From positions 496,001 to 560,000 of the forward strand of contig JADJTY010000012.1 in NCBI GenBank assembly GCA_016710935.1: a stretch of 64,000 nt of DNA, written 5' to 3'. The notes beneath the pieces were generated by a model, which was not told the DNA's origin, did no database searches, and saw nothing but the letters and a program-made list of their open reading frames with translations. The stretch comes from Chitinophagaceae bacterium (GTDB lineage: Bacteria > Bacteroidota > Bacteroidia > Chitinophagales > Chitinophagaceae). A program made the translations under genes and the position numbers. Positions 18,263 to 27,700 of this stretch are shown here, one piece after another; position 1 is the stretch's first letter; each line of letters opens with the position of its first letter.

Positions 18263-20211
18263 ATGAAATTTATTTTTTGCCTTTTTATTTTTAGTGGAAC
18301 AATTTTCCCTTTAATAAGTTTTGGCCAATCCCAGGCCATTGAAAAAGCAAAGCAAAAAATATATGCATCTAAAACAGATGAAGAAAAATTAACCAACCTG
18401 GTAGCCATTGGCAAACTTCGAAACTCATTGCATGGCGATACCATTTATTATTATGCTAAATGGGCAAAAAATTTGGCTGCAAAATTAAATGACAGGAAAA
18501 GTTTAGCGTGGGCAGAGTACAGTTTAATTAGTGGCGATTTAGCTAAAGGGAAAACAGATAGCATTATTGAAAAAATAGAAAGTAACAATACATTTAAAGA
18601 AATAAAAAAAACAGATGCTGCATTATATTTTAAAATTCAATTACTTAAAGCCAATGCATTAAACAGGCTTAACCGGCGGCCCGAAGCATTGGATTTACAA
18701 TTAAAAATATTGAACGAAGCCGAAAAAAGATGGTAATACCAATACACAATTATTTGCTTTAAATTATATAGGTGCCACTTATATAAATGTAGCTAAACCG
18801 GTAGAAGCAAGGGATGCCTGGCTAAAGGCTTTACAGATTATTAAAGAGAATAATAATGTAGAAAATAATGAAATTGAAGCTTACCTGTTTTCTAACCTGG
18901 CTCTATATCATTTTAATAAGTATTATATAAATCGTTTGAAAGCTTCAACTGATAGTTTTTTTTATTATATAAATAGCACCATCGATTTAAGCAGGCAAAA
19001 CGAAAATTTAGGTGTATTAGCCTCATCATTATCATTGCGGGGAAATTTTTATGGAATAATTCAACAATTTGCCGCTGGCGAAAAAGATATTAAAGCAGGA
19101 CTGGATACAAGAAAAAGAATTGGCGACCCATTTTATATTGTAAATGATTTAATAGGCCTTTCTAATTTTTACATAAGTCAAAAGCAATATAAAAAGGGTA
19201 TTGAAACGGCTCAGGAAGGTATAACCATTGCAAATAATTATGGTATTAAAGGCGAACACCTTGTACTTTATAAAATAATTGGCATGGCTTATAAAGCGCA
19301 GGGTAATTATGAACAATATAGCAAAACGTTAGAAAAAATGTTTCTTGTTGCCGATTCAGGTTATCAAATTAATTCCGCCGATAAAATTGAAGATATTCAA
19401 ATCAAATACGAGGTACAAAAAAAAAGAAACACTTATTGCAAAACAAAAATTGGATTTATTACAGCGTAATCTTTTATTATATAGTGCAGGAGTTTTAGCA
19501 ATAATATTGGCCATTTTATTTGGTTACCGGTTTAAAAAATATCAACAAAAGCAAAAAGCAATTGCAGAACAAAAAAGGAAACAAAATGAAGTAGCTATAA
19601 AAGATGCCGAAGAAAAAGAAAGAAAACGTATTTCCGCTGAACTACATGATAATTTAGGTGTACAGGCTAATGCTATTTTACACAACAGTAATTTATTAAA
19701 CGAAACGAATCAGCATAATTCAATTGTAGTAGCTGACTTACAGGAAACAGCTAAAGAAATGCTGCTCAACCTCAGGGAAACCTTGTGGGCAATGAAAACG
19801 GCTGATGTATCTGCTACAGAGTTGTGGCTACGCATCATTAATTTTATGAAACAAATGGGCAGGCACTATACCCATATTCATTTTAAGGTAGATGGCGTGC
19901 CACCGCAAAATTTCATCATCGCTTCCAGCCAGGCGTTGCATATTGTGCTGGTATTGCAGGAAACGGTAAATAACTCGGTAAAACATGCCGCTGCAAAAAC
20001 GATAACTGCAACAAGTATCAGCAAAGCTGCGGGATGGGAAATAATGATAACTGATGATGGAAAGGGTTTTGAATTTGATACTGCTAAAGCAAAAGCAGAT
20101 AGTTATGGTTTAACCAATATGAAGCAAAGGGCAAACGAAGGAAATTTTAAATACCAGATAGAATCATTGATAGGCACAGGAACAACTACTACAATAAATA
20201 TTATTGCTTAA
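18263..20211 (+). CDS. TPR sensor histidine kinase (NarL-partner type), two frameshifts
   Basis: A signal peptide starts the protein (MKFIFCLFIFSGTIFPLISF). A periplasmic TPR region (about residues 25-385) precedes one membrane helix (LLLYSAGVLAIILAILFGY), a HisKA_3 domain with the phospho-acceptor His in RISAELHDNLG, and a HATPase domain (QETVNNSVKHA, DDGKGFE, YGLTNMKQRA). Two extra A bases, near 18722 and 19425, break it into three frames; removing them gives 648 residues. The response regulator gene follows 64 nt later, so the two form a two-component system. The signal is unknown. Confidence 0.85.
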
Positions 20212-20275
20212 ACAAATTATCCAAATGGACTATTGTTTAAAATTGTATTACGTAACAAATTTGTAAAAAATTGCC

Positions 20276-20938
20276 ATGATAAGAATTGCCGTAGTAGATG
20301 ATAAAATAAATAACCGAAAAGTTATTACAGATAAATTATCCCGTAATAATTTTTTTACACTTGTATTTCAGGCAGTTGATGGCGAAGATTTTTTGCAACA
20401 AATGCAAAAGTTACCCCAAGATGACCAACCACATATTATATTGATGGATTTAGAAATGCCCCATGTAGATGGTGTATCTGCCATTGGTACTGCATCATCT
20501 TTATACCCCAATATTAAATTTGTGGTACTTACCATTTTTGATGATGATGAAAAAATCTTCAGGGCAATAAGAGCAGGAGCCTGTGGATATTTATTAAAAG
20601 AAGAAAGTGGCGAAGTAATCGCAGACATGCTGATGAATTTGTGGGAAAGTGGTGCCGGGCCAATATCGCCCAGTATTGCGTATAAAATTTTGCAGATGGT
20701 ACAAATGCCATCTAATGCAAAAGTTGAAAAACAAACCGACAACATTTTCCAACTAAGCGATAGAGAAAAAGAGATTTTACAATTACTTAGTCAAGGATTA
20801 GAGTATAAAGAAATAGGTGCAAAAATTTTTATAAGCCCCAATACTGTAAAAAAACACTGTATTAGTATTTATCAAAAATTACATGTAAACAGCCGTAGCC
20901 AAGCCTTGCGTATTGCTTATACAAAAGGGTTGATATAA
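20276..20938 (+). CDS. NarL/LuxR-type response regulator
   Basis: A 220-residue protein. The receiver domain (1-125) has acidic residues D8 and D9, the phospho-acceptor Asp58 in IILMDLEMPHVDG and Lys in GYLLKEE. A LuxR-type HTH follows (about 152-215; LSDREKEILQLLSQGLEYKEIGAKIFISPNTVKKH). It is paired with the upstream TPR histidine kinase and is likely a transcription regulator phosphorylated by it. It ends two bases before the convergent acyl-CoA dehydrogenase gene; no terminator was seen between them. Confidence 0.93.
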   Translation: MIRIAVVDDKINNRKVITDKLSRNNFFTLVFQAVDGEDFLQQMQKLPQDDQPHIILMDLEMPHVDGVSAIGTASSLYPNIKFVVLTIFDDDEKIFRAIRAGACGYLLKEESGEVIADMLMNLWESGAGPISPSIAYKILQMVQMPSNAKVEKQTDNIFQLSDREKEILQLLSQGLEYKEIGAKIFISPNTVKKHCISIYQKLHVNSRSQALRIAYTKGLI

Positions 20939-20940
20939 CC

Positions 20941-22080
20941 TTACTTCAACACCTCTCTACTTATTACAAGTTTTTGTATTTCACTTGTACCCTCTCCAAT
21001 GGTGCAAAGCTTGCTGTCCCGGTAAAATTTCTCCACCGGAAAATCTTTGGTGTATCCATAGCCACCAAAAATCTGCACTGCATCGGTACTTACCCTTACT
21101 GCCACTTCGCTGCTGTAATATTTTGCCATGGCCGATTCTTTAGTCATGGGTAGCCCACGCATTTTTAAATCGCAGGCTTGCTTTATCAACAAATCAGCCG
21201 CTTCAATTTCTGTGGCCATATCAGCCAGTTTAAAACTGATGCCCTGGAAACTGGCTATGGGTTGATCGAACTGATGCCTCTCCTTTGCATATTGCAATGA
21301 TGCTTCATAAGCTCCCTTTGCAATGCCCAAACCCAGTGCAGCAATAGATATACGGCCACCATCCAGAATCTTCATACTCTGCTTAAACCCTTGTCCAACT
21401 GCTCCCATTCGGTTTGCATCCGGTATGCGGCAGTTATCAAAAATCATTTCGGCAGTTTCGCTGGCACGCATGCCCAGTTTATTTTCTTTTTTACCGGCAC
21501 TAAAACCAGGTGTGCCTCTTTCAACAATAAATGCAGTTGAATTATCTTTTGTACGTGGCTCACCGGTTCTGCAAATAACAACAGCTACATCACCGCTTTT
21601 ACCATGTGTTATCCACGATTTTGTTCCGTTAATGATCCAGTCATCGCCATCTTTTACAGCAGTGGTTTTCATATTACCTGCATCGCTTCCGGTATTGGCT
21701 TCTGTTAAGCCCCAGGCACCTATGAACTCGGCAGAAGCCAGTTTGGGCAGGTATTTTTTCTTCTGCTCATCGTTGCCAAAAGCTAAAATATGCCCGGTGC
21801 AAAGTGAGTTATGTGCAGCCAGCGATAAACCGATGGAGCCGCAAACTTTTGATATTTCCTGTATGATCTGATTATACTCATAATAACCTAATCCACTGCC
21901 GCCATACTCCTCAGGTACCAATACACCCATCAATCCCAGTTTACCCATTTCTTTAAAAATGTGTACCGGAAATTCCTGGCTTTCGTCCCACTCCATTAAA
22001 TGTGGTTTGATATGTTGCACCGCAAAGTCCCTCGCAGTCTGAGCAACCTGCTCAGTTAATTCAGATGTAGTAAAGTTCAT
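20941..22080 (-). CDS. acyl-CoA dehydrogenase
   Basis: An FAD flavoenzyme of the short-chain acyl-CoA dehydrogenase type, 379 residues from the ATG at 22080 (MNFTTSELTEQVAQ). An upstream in-frame ATG at 22104 would add eight residues but gives an unusual N-terminus. Motifs include the FAD/substrate region AAWALTEANTGSDAG-like (here GAWGLTEANTGSDAGN) and the C-terminal QIFGGYGYTKDFPVEKFYRDSKLCTIGEGTSEIQ-like region. The latter contains the catalytic glutamate expected in short/medium-chain members (IGEGTSE). Beta-oxidation or branched-chain acyl-CoA catabolism is likely; the chain length is not determinable. Confidence 0.93.
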   Translation of the reverse strand: MNFTTSELTEQVAQTARDFAVQHIKPHLMEWDESQEFPVHIFKEMGKLGLMGVLVPEEYGGSGLGYYEYNQIIQEISKVCGSIGLSLAAHNSLCTGHILAFGNDEQKKKYLPKLASAEFIGAWGLTEANTGSDAGNMKTTAVKDGDDWIINGTKSWITHGKSGDVAVVICRTGEPRTKDNSTAFIVERGTPGFSAGKKENKLGMRASETAEMIFDNCRIPDANRMGAVGQGFKQSMKILDGGRISIAALGLGIAKGAYEASLQYAKERHQFDQPIASFQGISFKLADMATEIEAADLLIKQACDLKMRGLPMTKESAMAKYYSSEVAVRVSTDAVQIFGGYGYTKDFPVEKFYRDSKLCTIGEGTSEIQKLVISREVLK

Positions 22081-22141
22081 AAATAGCAATCTTTGAAACT
22101 GCAATTTACGGCAATTTGAAATACTAACATGCGTTAGTATG

Positions 22142-23107
22142 CTATTTAGCTATAAGGTAAGGAGCTGCTTTATTGTAAATTTCCTCAGTTATCATCATTA
22201 TTTTTTTTATATCACTTACTGTTGAAAAACTGCCATGTTGTAAACGATATTGCACTACAGCATTGGCAATATTATAGCGCAGGTAAGGATGTGTTTTCAA
22301 TTCATCAACCGTAGCCGTATTGATGTTCAGTTTTTTCACACTGCTGTTGCCAATGACAAGCCTGCCTTTTATTTTCTGAAAAACAGAATCCGGCAATCCG
22401 TAGGTTTCGGCAAGCTGATCAATTTTATAAAATCCCCCCAGTTTTTCCCTGAAAGCAACGATACGTGCCGCCAGTTTACTGCCGATGCCCGGTAAGGCAA
22501 TAAAGGCAGCAGTATCACTGCTGTTTACATCACAGGGTGTAATAGTGTATGTTGGTTTTTCGTAAATTTTGGCTTTCCCCTGGTCGGGATATTTATTGTA
22601 ATCCATGGTGGGTTTTGCTTCTATTTTTACATACGGTAAAAGCCTGTTTACTTCATTTTCACGCAGGCCCCAGATTTTACTGATATCTTCCGGCTTGTAA
22701 AACCGGCCCCCTTTTGAAATATAGTTTTGAATGGTATTGGCTGTTTTTTCCCTTACCCCTAATTTTTTCCATCCATCAACCGATAGCGTGTTTGGATCAA
22801 AATAAAATAATTCACCCCTGGTTTGCTTATCGTAATAATTTTTTTCGGAAGACTGGTAGTGACGATAATTACCATCGTTATAACTTCTTTTCGGGTAAGC
22901 GAAACCGCTATCCGGTTCCTGTACATTAAGTGCAGCTATTTCTTTTTCAAAGGCGGTATGGTCAACAGGTTGGGGCTTATGAAAAAAAGCGTACAGTGTC
23001 GGAATCGTTGTAGACACAACTGCTGTCACTGCAACAGCAATAATACCAATACGCTCCTTTCTGGTAAAGGAAAGATATTCGGGCAGGAATTTTTTACGTG
23101 TGGGCAT
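22142..23107 (-). CDS. ComEA-like helix-hairpin-helix protein
   Basis: A 321-residue protein with one N-terminal membrane helix (about residues 20-40, IGIIAVAVTAVVSTTIPTLYAFF). Several helix-hairpin-helix units lie on the outer side: LGVREKTANTIQNYISKG, LPGIGSKLAARIVAFREKLGG and INTATVDELKTHPYLRYNIANAVVQY. This matches Bacteroidota ComEA/T2SK-like proteins that bind DNA non-specifically, possibly in DNA uptake. No competence genes are adjacent, so the role is inferred from family only. Confidence 0.82.
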   Translation of the reverse strand: MPTRKKFLPEYLSFTRKERIGIIAVAVTAVVSTTIPTLYAFFHKPQPVDHTAFEKEIAALNVQEPDSGFAYPKRSYNDGNYRHYQSSEKNYYDKQTRGELFYFDPNTLSVDGWKKLGVREKTANTIQNYISKGGRFYKPEDISKIWGLRENEVNRLLPYVKIEAKPTMDYNKYPDQGKAKIYEKPTYTITPCDVNSSDTAAFIALPGIGSKLAARIVAFREKLGGFYKIDQLAETYGLPDSVFQKIKGRLVIGNSSVKKLNINTATVDELKTHPYLRYNIANAVVQYRLQHGSFSTVSDIKKIMMITEEIYNKAAPYLIAK

Positions 23108-23185
23108 TGAATGGCCAAGGTAAGTGCTGCAGACAATCTGTCCATGAGGAAAACATCAGAAAAAAGGGAGATTTTTCCCTCGGGT

Positions 23186-23965
23186 CTATTCAAAAAGAAG
23201 GGATATTTCATCACTGGCTAACCTGATACCCTGTGGAAGTTCTGCATTGATATCTTTATGCCTGCCCAGCTGGTGGCTTATATGCGTAAAGTAAGCTTCC
23301 GGCACGCCCAGTTCCTGAACCATGGCAACAGCTTCATCTAAAGTAAAATGAGAGATATGACTTTCTTTTCGCAAAGCATTTAATACCATTACTTCGCTTC
23401 CTTTAATTTTCTCCTTTTCTTCTTCATCAATTTTATTGGCATCGGTAATGTAGGTAAACTTACCAAACCTGAAACCCAGCACCGGCATTTTTAAATGCCA
23501 TACCAATATGGGTATTACCGGAATATCGCCCACTACAAACGGTTTATCATCTATTGTATTTAAATTAAGATTGGGAATGCCTGGATATTTTTTATCAGAA
23601 AAAGCATAGGCAAATTCTCTTTTAATAGCTTCCTCGGTCAATGAATTGGCATATAACTCCATCGGTTTTTGCTGAAAATAATTATAGGCCCGTACATCAT
23701 CCAGTCCGGCAATATGGTCTTTGTGCGGATGTGTAAATAAAACGGCGTCCAGTTTTTTTACTTCAGCCCTCAGCATCTGGTACCTGAAGTCGGGTGTAGT
23801 ATCAACAACAAGGGCAGTGGTTTCACTTTCAACCAAAATGCTGGAACGCAGGCGCTTGTCATTTTTATCAGCAGATATGCATACTGCGCAACGGCAACCA
23901 ATCATGGGCACGCCACTGCTGGTACCGGTACCAAGAAAAGTTATTTTTAAAGGAGGGGTTTGCAC
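23186..23965 (-). CDS. MBL-fold metallohydrolase, PhnP/lipid-metabolism type
   Basis: A 259-residue metallo-beta-lactamase-fold hydrolase. It has the N-terminal FLGTGTSSGVPMIGC, a Cys pair in CRCAVC typical of the PhnP subgroup (structural zinc), and the metal motif THPHKDH (HxHxDH) near residues 77-83. Later ligands include DAN and a C-terminal THISHQLG histidine. PhnP-like enzymes hydrolyse cyclic phosphodiesters, but no phosphonate genes are near, so the substrate is open. It is followed by an 89-residue hypothetical gene upstream on the same strand. Confidence 0.85.
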   Translation of the reverse strand: MQTPPLKITFLGTGTSSGVPMIGCRCAVCISADKNDKRLRSSILVESETTALVVDTTPDFRYQMLRAEVKKLDAVLFTHPHKDHIAGLDDVRAYNYFQQKPMELYANSLTEEAIKREFAYAFSDKKYPGIPNLNLNTIDDKPFVVGDIPVIPILVWHLKMPVLGFRFGKFTYITDANKIDEEEKEKIKGSEVMVLNALRKESHISHFTLDEAVAMVQELGVPEAYFTHISHQLGRHKDINAELPQGIRLASDEISLLFE

Positions 23966-23974
23966 TTTGTAAAA

Positions 23975-24134
23975 ATAGGCAATTCTTCAATTGGCAATTG
24001 GCAAAAGGAAATTGGCAATTGGAAATTTTAATTTAGAGAGAATGTTAGCTGGATGTAATAATATAATTTTGAATTTGGCAGAAATCATATTGCATATTGC
24101 ATATTGCCTATTGCTTATTGCCTATTTGCTATTT
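23975..24134. repeat. two heptanucleotide arrays in opposite sense bounding an intergenic gap
   Basis: 23975-24030 holds eight units (ATAGGCA, ATTCTTC, AATTGGC twice, AAAAGGA, AATTGGC, AATTGGA, AATTTTA). 24086-24134 holds seven (CATATTG three times, CCTATTG, CTTATTG, CCTATTT, GCTATTT). The first starts 9 nt from the ATG at 23965; the second contains the stop codon of the next gene. The GGCAATT/ATTGCC cores are complementary, so the pair can fold. Confidence 0.85.
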
Positions 24135-24391
24135 GGAACGCTCATCACTTCATCATAAACCTTCTGGCTTTCGTGCGTAAGTGCATCAATACTGATTTCC
24201 AGTTGCGGCATCAGGTCAATGAGGGCATTCATCCTGCCTTCTGTTTGAAAGAATTTATTGATAACGATCACTTTCCGGTCCTGCAGAATGCAGTAACCAC
24301 TTTGAAAAGTTCCTCTTTCGTAACGGATAACATAACCACATTCTTCTGCTACTCTTTCTATCTTGTCTAAATTATGTTGTGTGTATTTCAT
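24122..24391 (-). CDS. conserved small protein, unknown function
   Basis: An 89-residue cytoplasmic protein starting MKYTQHNLDKIERVAEECGY. It is a mixed alpha/beta chain with GYVIRYERGTFQSGYCILQDRKVIVINKF in the middle and an acidic helix at the end. I recognise it only as a short Bacteroidota protein often found beside PhnP-like hydrolases. The stop codon (TAG at 24122-24124) is provided by the heptanucleotide array, so the last residues may differ from homologues. Confidence 0.75.
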   Translation of the reverse strand: MKYTQHNLDKIERVAEECGYVIRYERGTFQSGYCILQDRKVIVINKFFQTEGRMNALIDLMPQLEISIDALTHESQKVYDEVMSVPNSK

Positions 24392-24550
24392 AGTACCTCA
24401 GCCTCAAAATGAGCTTTTAACTCTTTTATTTATATGCAACTTCACTTAATTGAAGAGTAATAAAAAATAACTTTTTCAACAATCGTTGATAAATAAATTT
24501 ACCACTGATTGAAATAATGTATTCTACTAAAACCTAAAAGCTCCAAAGTT

Positions 24551-24570
24551 CCTCCGCCAGCTGGCGGAGG
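24551..24570. repeat. REP-like 20-bp perfect palindrome
   Basis: CCTCCGCCAGCTGGCGGAGG, flanked by CTCCAAAGTT on the left and CGGAGGGGG on the right, just downstream of porX. The same palindrome with near-identical flanks lies inside recQ. Confidence 0.85.
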
Positions 24571-24581
24571 CGGAGGGGGTT

Positions 24582-26138
24582 TTACTTATTCGTCATTCGT
24601 ATCACCGGCACGATCATCTCCTCCAAACTTATGCCGCCATGCTGAAAAGTATTGCGGTAATAATTGGCAAAATGATTGTAGTTATTGGGATAGCATAAAT
24701 ACAGGTCGCCTTTTGCAAATATGAAAGAAGAATTTACATTAGGAACCGGCAAACCTGCTTCCCTTGGATCCCTGAAAGCAAGTACATCTTTAGGTTCGTA
24801 ATTTAAATTGCGACCATGTTTGTACCGCAGGTTGGCCGTGGTTTGTTTATCGCCAATGACTTTAGCAGGTGTATTAACCCGTACACTACCATGATCTGTT
24901 GCCACGATCATCGTTAATTTTTTATCAGCAATTTTTTTAAGTGCCTGGTGCAGTGGTGAGTGCGTAAACCAGCTTTCGGTAATACTGCGGTAACTGGTTT
25001 CATCACCGGCCAGTTCTTTCAACACTTCCATTTCAGTACGGGCATGGCTCAGCATATCCACAAAATTATAAACGATCACATTGATATCGTTGTCCAGCAT
25101 GTTGTGCATATTGTCAACCAGTTTTTGCCCGTCGTGGTTGTTGGTAATTTTAGTATACGAGTATTTTAAATCGGCTTTACCCAAACTTTTTAAATGTGCT
25201 TTAAAAAAATCTTCTTCAAACATATTCTTTCCGCCATCCTCATCATCGTTTTTCCATTGTATCGGAAATTTCTTTTCAATATCAACCGGCATCATACCGG
25301 CAAAAATGGCATTGCGGGCATATTGTGTAGCTGTGGGCAGAATGGCATAAAAAGTTTCTTCTTCATGTATTCTAAAACTTTCTGCAAAAATGGGTTGAAT
25401 GGTTTTCCATTGATCAAACCGTAAATTATCAATCAGCACAAAAAATAAGGGTATCCCTTTTTCCAGGTGTGGCAGCACTTTAAACTTCAGCAGGTTATGG
25501 CTCATAATGGGCGCATCGGCACTTTTGGGATTTACCCAGCCGGCATAATTGCGGGATATGAATTTAAAAAACTCGGTATTGGCTTCATGTTTTTGCGATT
25601 CAAACACTTCCTGCATTTCCGGGCTGTCGCTCTTTCTCATCTCCAGCTCCCAATACACCAGCTTGCGGTAAATTTCCATCCACTCATTATAATTGGGGTT
25701 GCTGTTTAAGGAGGTAAACAAACTCCTGAACTCCTGCTGGTAAGCAGAGGTTGTTTTTTCTGCAACCAGTCTTTTATTATCAATCAGTTTTTTCAGGCTC
25801 AGCCAAACCTGGTTGGGGTTAACCGGTTTAATTAAATAATCACTTATCTGCGATCCGATCGCTTCGTCCATCAGATTCTCCGCTTCATTCTTTGTAATTA
25901 ACACCACCGGCAAATTACTTTTCAGTTCCTTTATCTGCTGCAGGGTTTGCAGGCCGGTTATGCCGGGCATGGCTTCATCCAGCAGCACCACATCCACAAT
26001 ATTATCCTTTACATATTCTATGGCATCAAATCCATTGGTTTTGGTATGCACTTCATAACCTTTGTTTTCTAAAAACATGACCTGTGATGTAAGACTGTCA
26101 ATTTCATCATCTACCCAAAGAATTTTTGCTATGCTCAT
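24582..26138 (-). CDS. porX: type IX secretion response regulator PorX (receiver + PglZ domain)
   Basis: 518 residues. An N-terminal receiver domain (1-125) has the phospho-acceptor Asp54 in VVLLDEAMPG and Lys in YLIKPVNP. A linker follows, then a PglZ alkaline-phosphatase-like domain (about 215-515) with metal and phosphodiester motifs such as LIDNLRFDQW, TATQYARNAIF, MLSHARTEM and ATDHGSVRV. In Porphyromonas, PorX with PorY and SigP controls type IX secretion genes, and its PglZ domain hydrolyses oligonucleotides. The partner PorY is not in the window, but type IX cargo, gldD and gldE are. Confidence 0.93.
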   Translation of the reverse strand: MSIAKILWVDDEIDSLTSQVMFLENKGYEVHTKTNGFDAIEYVKDNIVDVVLLDEAMPGITGLQTLQQIKELKSNLPVVLITKNEAENLMDEAIGSQISDYLIKPVNPNQVWLSLKKLIDNKRLVAEKTTSAYQQEFRSLFTSLNSNPNYNEWMEIYRKLVYWELEMRKSDSPEMQEVFESQKHEANTEFFKFISRNYAGWVNPKSADAPIMSHNLLKFKVLPHLEKGIPLFFVLIDNLRFDQWKTIQPIFAESFRIHEEETFYAILPTATQYARNAIFAGMMPVDIEKKFPIQWKNDDEDGGKNMFEEDFFKAHLKSLGKADLKYSYTKITNNHDGQKLVDNMHNMLDNDINVIVYNFVDMLSHARTEMEVLKELAGDETSYRSITESWFTHSPLHQALKKIADKKLTMIVATDHGSVRVNTPAKVIGDKQTTANLRYKHGRNLNYEPKDVLAFRDPREAGLPVPNVNSSFIFAKGDLYLCYPNNYNHFANYYRNTFQHGGISLEEMIVPVIRMTNK

Positions 26139-26140
26139 AT

Positions 26141-26447
26141 TAAAGGTTTGTGGTTTGTAGTTTTTTGTTTTTTGTTACGTGCATTTTATCATTGGTCATC
26201 ATCGCCTGCCGGTAGGCAGGTTGTGTCACTCACTTGAACTGCATACCAATACTGAGCGGAGCCAAAGTATGAACTTTTATCTGAGCGAAGAAGATAAGGA
26301 TTAAAACCGGGCTACTTCGCAGTAGTTACAAATTTAATTTTTTATATCAATGCTGGAGTGCTTTATTTAGCTTTGTACAACTTTTAACAAAATGGTTGTG
26401 GTCAAAGGTAAAACCACAAACAATCAACCACCAACAACAAACAGTTA
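26141..26447. repeat. intergenic region porX/HD gene: inverted heptanucleotide arrays at both ends
   Basis: The gap has no gene. 26141-26175 holds TAAAGGT, TTGTGGT, TTGTAGT, TTTTTGT, TTTTTGT, starting 2 nt from the porX start. 26412-26446 holds AACCACA, AACAATC, AACCACC, AACAACA, AACAGTT, ending 1 nt before the next ATG. The two are complementary in motif (TTGTGGT/ACCACAA). Between them lie a REP-like palindrome (CCTGCCGGTAGGCAGG, 26205-26220) and TAGCTTTG at 26368-26375, which fits the TAnnTTTG promoter motif for the rightward gene. Confidence 0.8.
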
Positions 26448-27632
26448 ATGCCTTTCAGAAAAATTATCAATGACCCGGTATATGGTTTTATTACCATTGA
26501 TGATGAATTGATCTATGCCGTGATCAGCCACCCCTATTTTCAGCGGCTTCGGCGCATCAGCCAGATGGCGATGGCAAATCTGGTGTACCCCGGTGCCGTA
26601 CACAGCAGGCTACACCATGCATTGGGTGCATACCACTTAATGAGTAATGCCTTATCTGAATTGAAAAATAAGGGCATTGAAATAACTGTTGCCGAAGAAC
26701 AGGCTGCAAAAATTGCCATTCTGTTACATGATATTGGCCATGGGCCTTTTAGTCATGCTTTGGAGCATGAACTGGTGGAAAGTATGCACCACGAAGACCT
26801 TTCGCTGATGATCATCCGGGAACTCAACAAACAATTTGATGGTAAACTGAGCCTTGCGCTGGAAATTTTTACCGACAGTTATCATAAAAAATTCCTTTTT
26901 CAACTGATCAGCGGACAGCTCGATGTGGACCGCCTGGATTATTTAACAAGGGATAGTTTCTTCTCCGGCGTAAACGAAGGTGTTATTGGTTATGACCGCA
27001 TCATCAAAATGCTTACGGTGCATAACGGAGAGCTGATGGTGGAAGAAAAATCAATCTATTCAATAGAAAAATTTTTAGTTGCCCGCCGCCTGATGTACTG
27101 GCAGGTTTACCTGCATAAAACCGTGTTGTGTGCCGAGCAGATGCTGAAGCGCATTATTAAAAGAGCTAAATTTATCAAAGCGGCTACGCTGCAACCGTTG
27201 CATAATTTTATCACACAACCTATACAAACTGTTACACTCGAAGAATTTTGCAACCTGGATGATCATGATGTAACGGCAGCGATAAAAGGCTGGTGCCATC
27301 ACGAAGACAAAATTTTATCAACCCTTTGTAATGGAATTATGAACCGGCAGTTGTTGAAAGTTCAATACTTTGGCAACCCGGTTGATGAGGCTTTGCAGCA
27401 GGAAAAACTGGCCCTGGCCTCGGCAAAACTAAAACTGAATGCTGAAGATGCCGGCTGGCTGGTATTTACCGGCGAGGTGGCCAGCAGTACTTACAACCTC
27501 GAAGATGAGCATATTCACATTCTTTTTAAAGATGGTACCGTAAAAGACATTTCGGAAGTAGATAATGCGCTTATAAACCAAAACCTGATGGGCAAGGTTA
27601 AAAAATATTACATTTGTTATCCGAGGTCATAG
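26448..27632 (+). CDS. HD-domain phosphohydrolase
   Basis: A 394-residue HD superfamily protein. The N-terminus has the dNTPase-like pattern HPYFQRLRRISQMAMANLVYPGAVHSRLHHALG (first His), the central HDIGHGPFSHALEH (HD pair) and DVDRLDYLTRDSF (final Asp). This set matches the SAMHD1/dGTPase-like HD family found next to lpxD in many Bacteroidota. The substrate is probably a nucleotide; which one is unknown. Its stop codon is part of a heptanucleotide array and lpxD follows after 68 nt. Confidence 0.87.
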   Translation: MPFRKIINDPVYGFITIDDELIYAVISHPYFQRLRRISQMAMANLVYPGAVHSRLHHALGAYHLMSNALSELKNKGIEITVAEEQAAKIAILLHDIGHGPFSHALEHELVESMHHEDLSLMIIRELNKQFDGKLSLALEIFTDSYHKKFLFQLISGQLDVDRLDYLTRDSFFSGVNEGVIGYDRIIKMLTVHNGELMVEEKSIYSIEKFLVARRLMYWQVYLHKTVLCAEQMLKRIIKRAKFIKAATLQPLHNFITQPIQTVTLEEFCNLDDHDVTAAIKGWCHHEDKILSTLCNGIMNRQLLKVQYFGNPVDEALQQEKLALASAKLKLNAEDAGWLVFTGEVASSTYNLEDEHIHILFKDGTVKDISEVDNALINQNLMGKVKKYYICYPRS

Positions 27633-27700
27633 TTCATGGTTCACAGCTCATAGCAAAAAGCACTTCCATGAACCATTAACCATTAACTATTAACTACACT
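27627..27700. repeat. inverted heptanucleotide arrays filling the HD/lpxD gap
   Basis: Left: TCATAGT, TCATGGT, TCACAGC, TCATAGC (27627-27654), whose first unit contains the TAG stop of the HD gene. Right: CCATGAA, CCATTAA twice, CTATTAA, CTACACT (27666-27700), ending exactly at the lpxD ATG. The TCATGGT and CCATGAA units are complementary. Confidence 0.88.

Noticed and set aside
21323..21871. 182-codon frame on the plus strand
   Set aside because: Antisense shadow of the acyl-CoA dehydrogenase gene; no domain or export signal.
23975..24134. CRISPR-like short repeats
   Set aside because: Units are contiguous 7-mers with no spacers and no cas genes are in the window.
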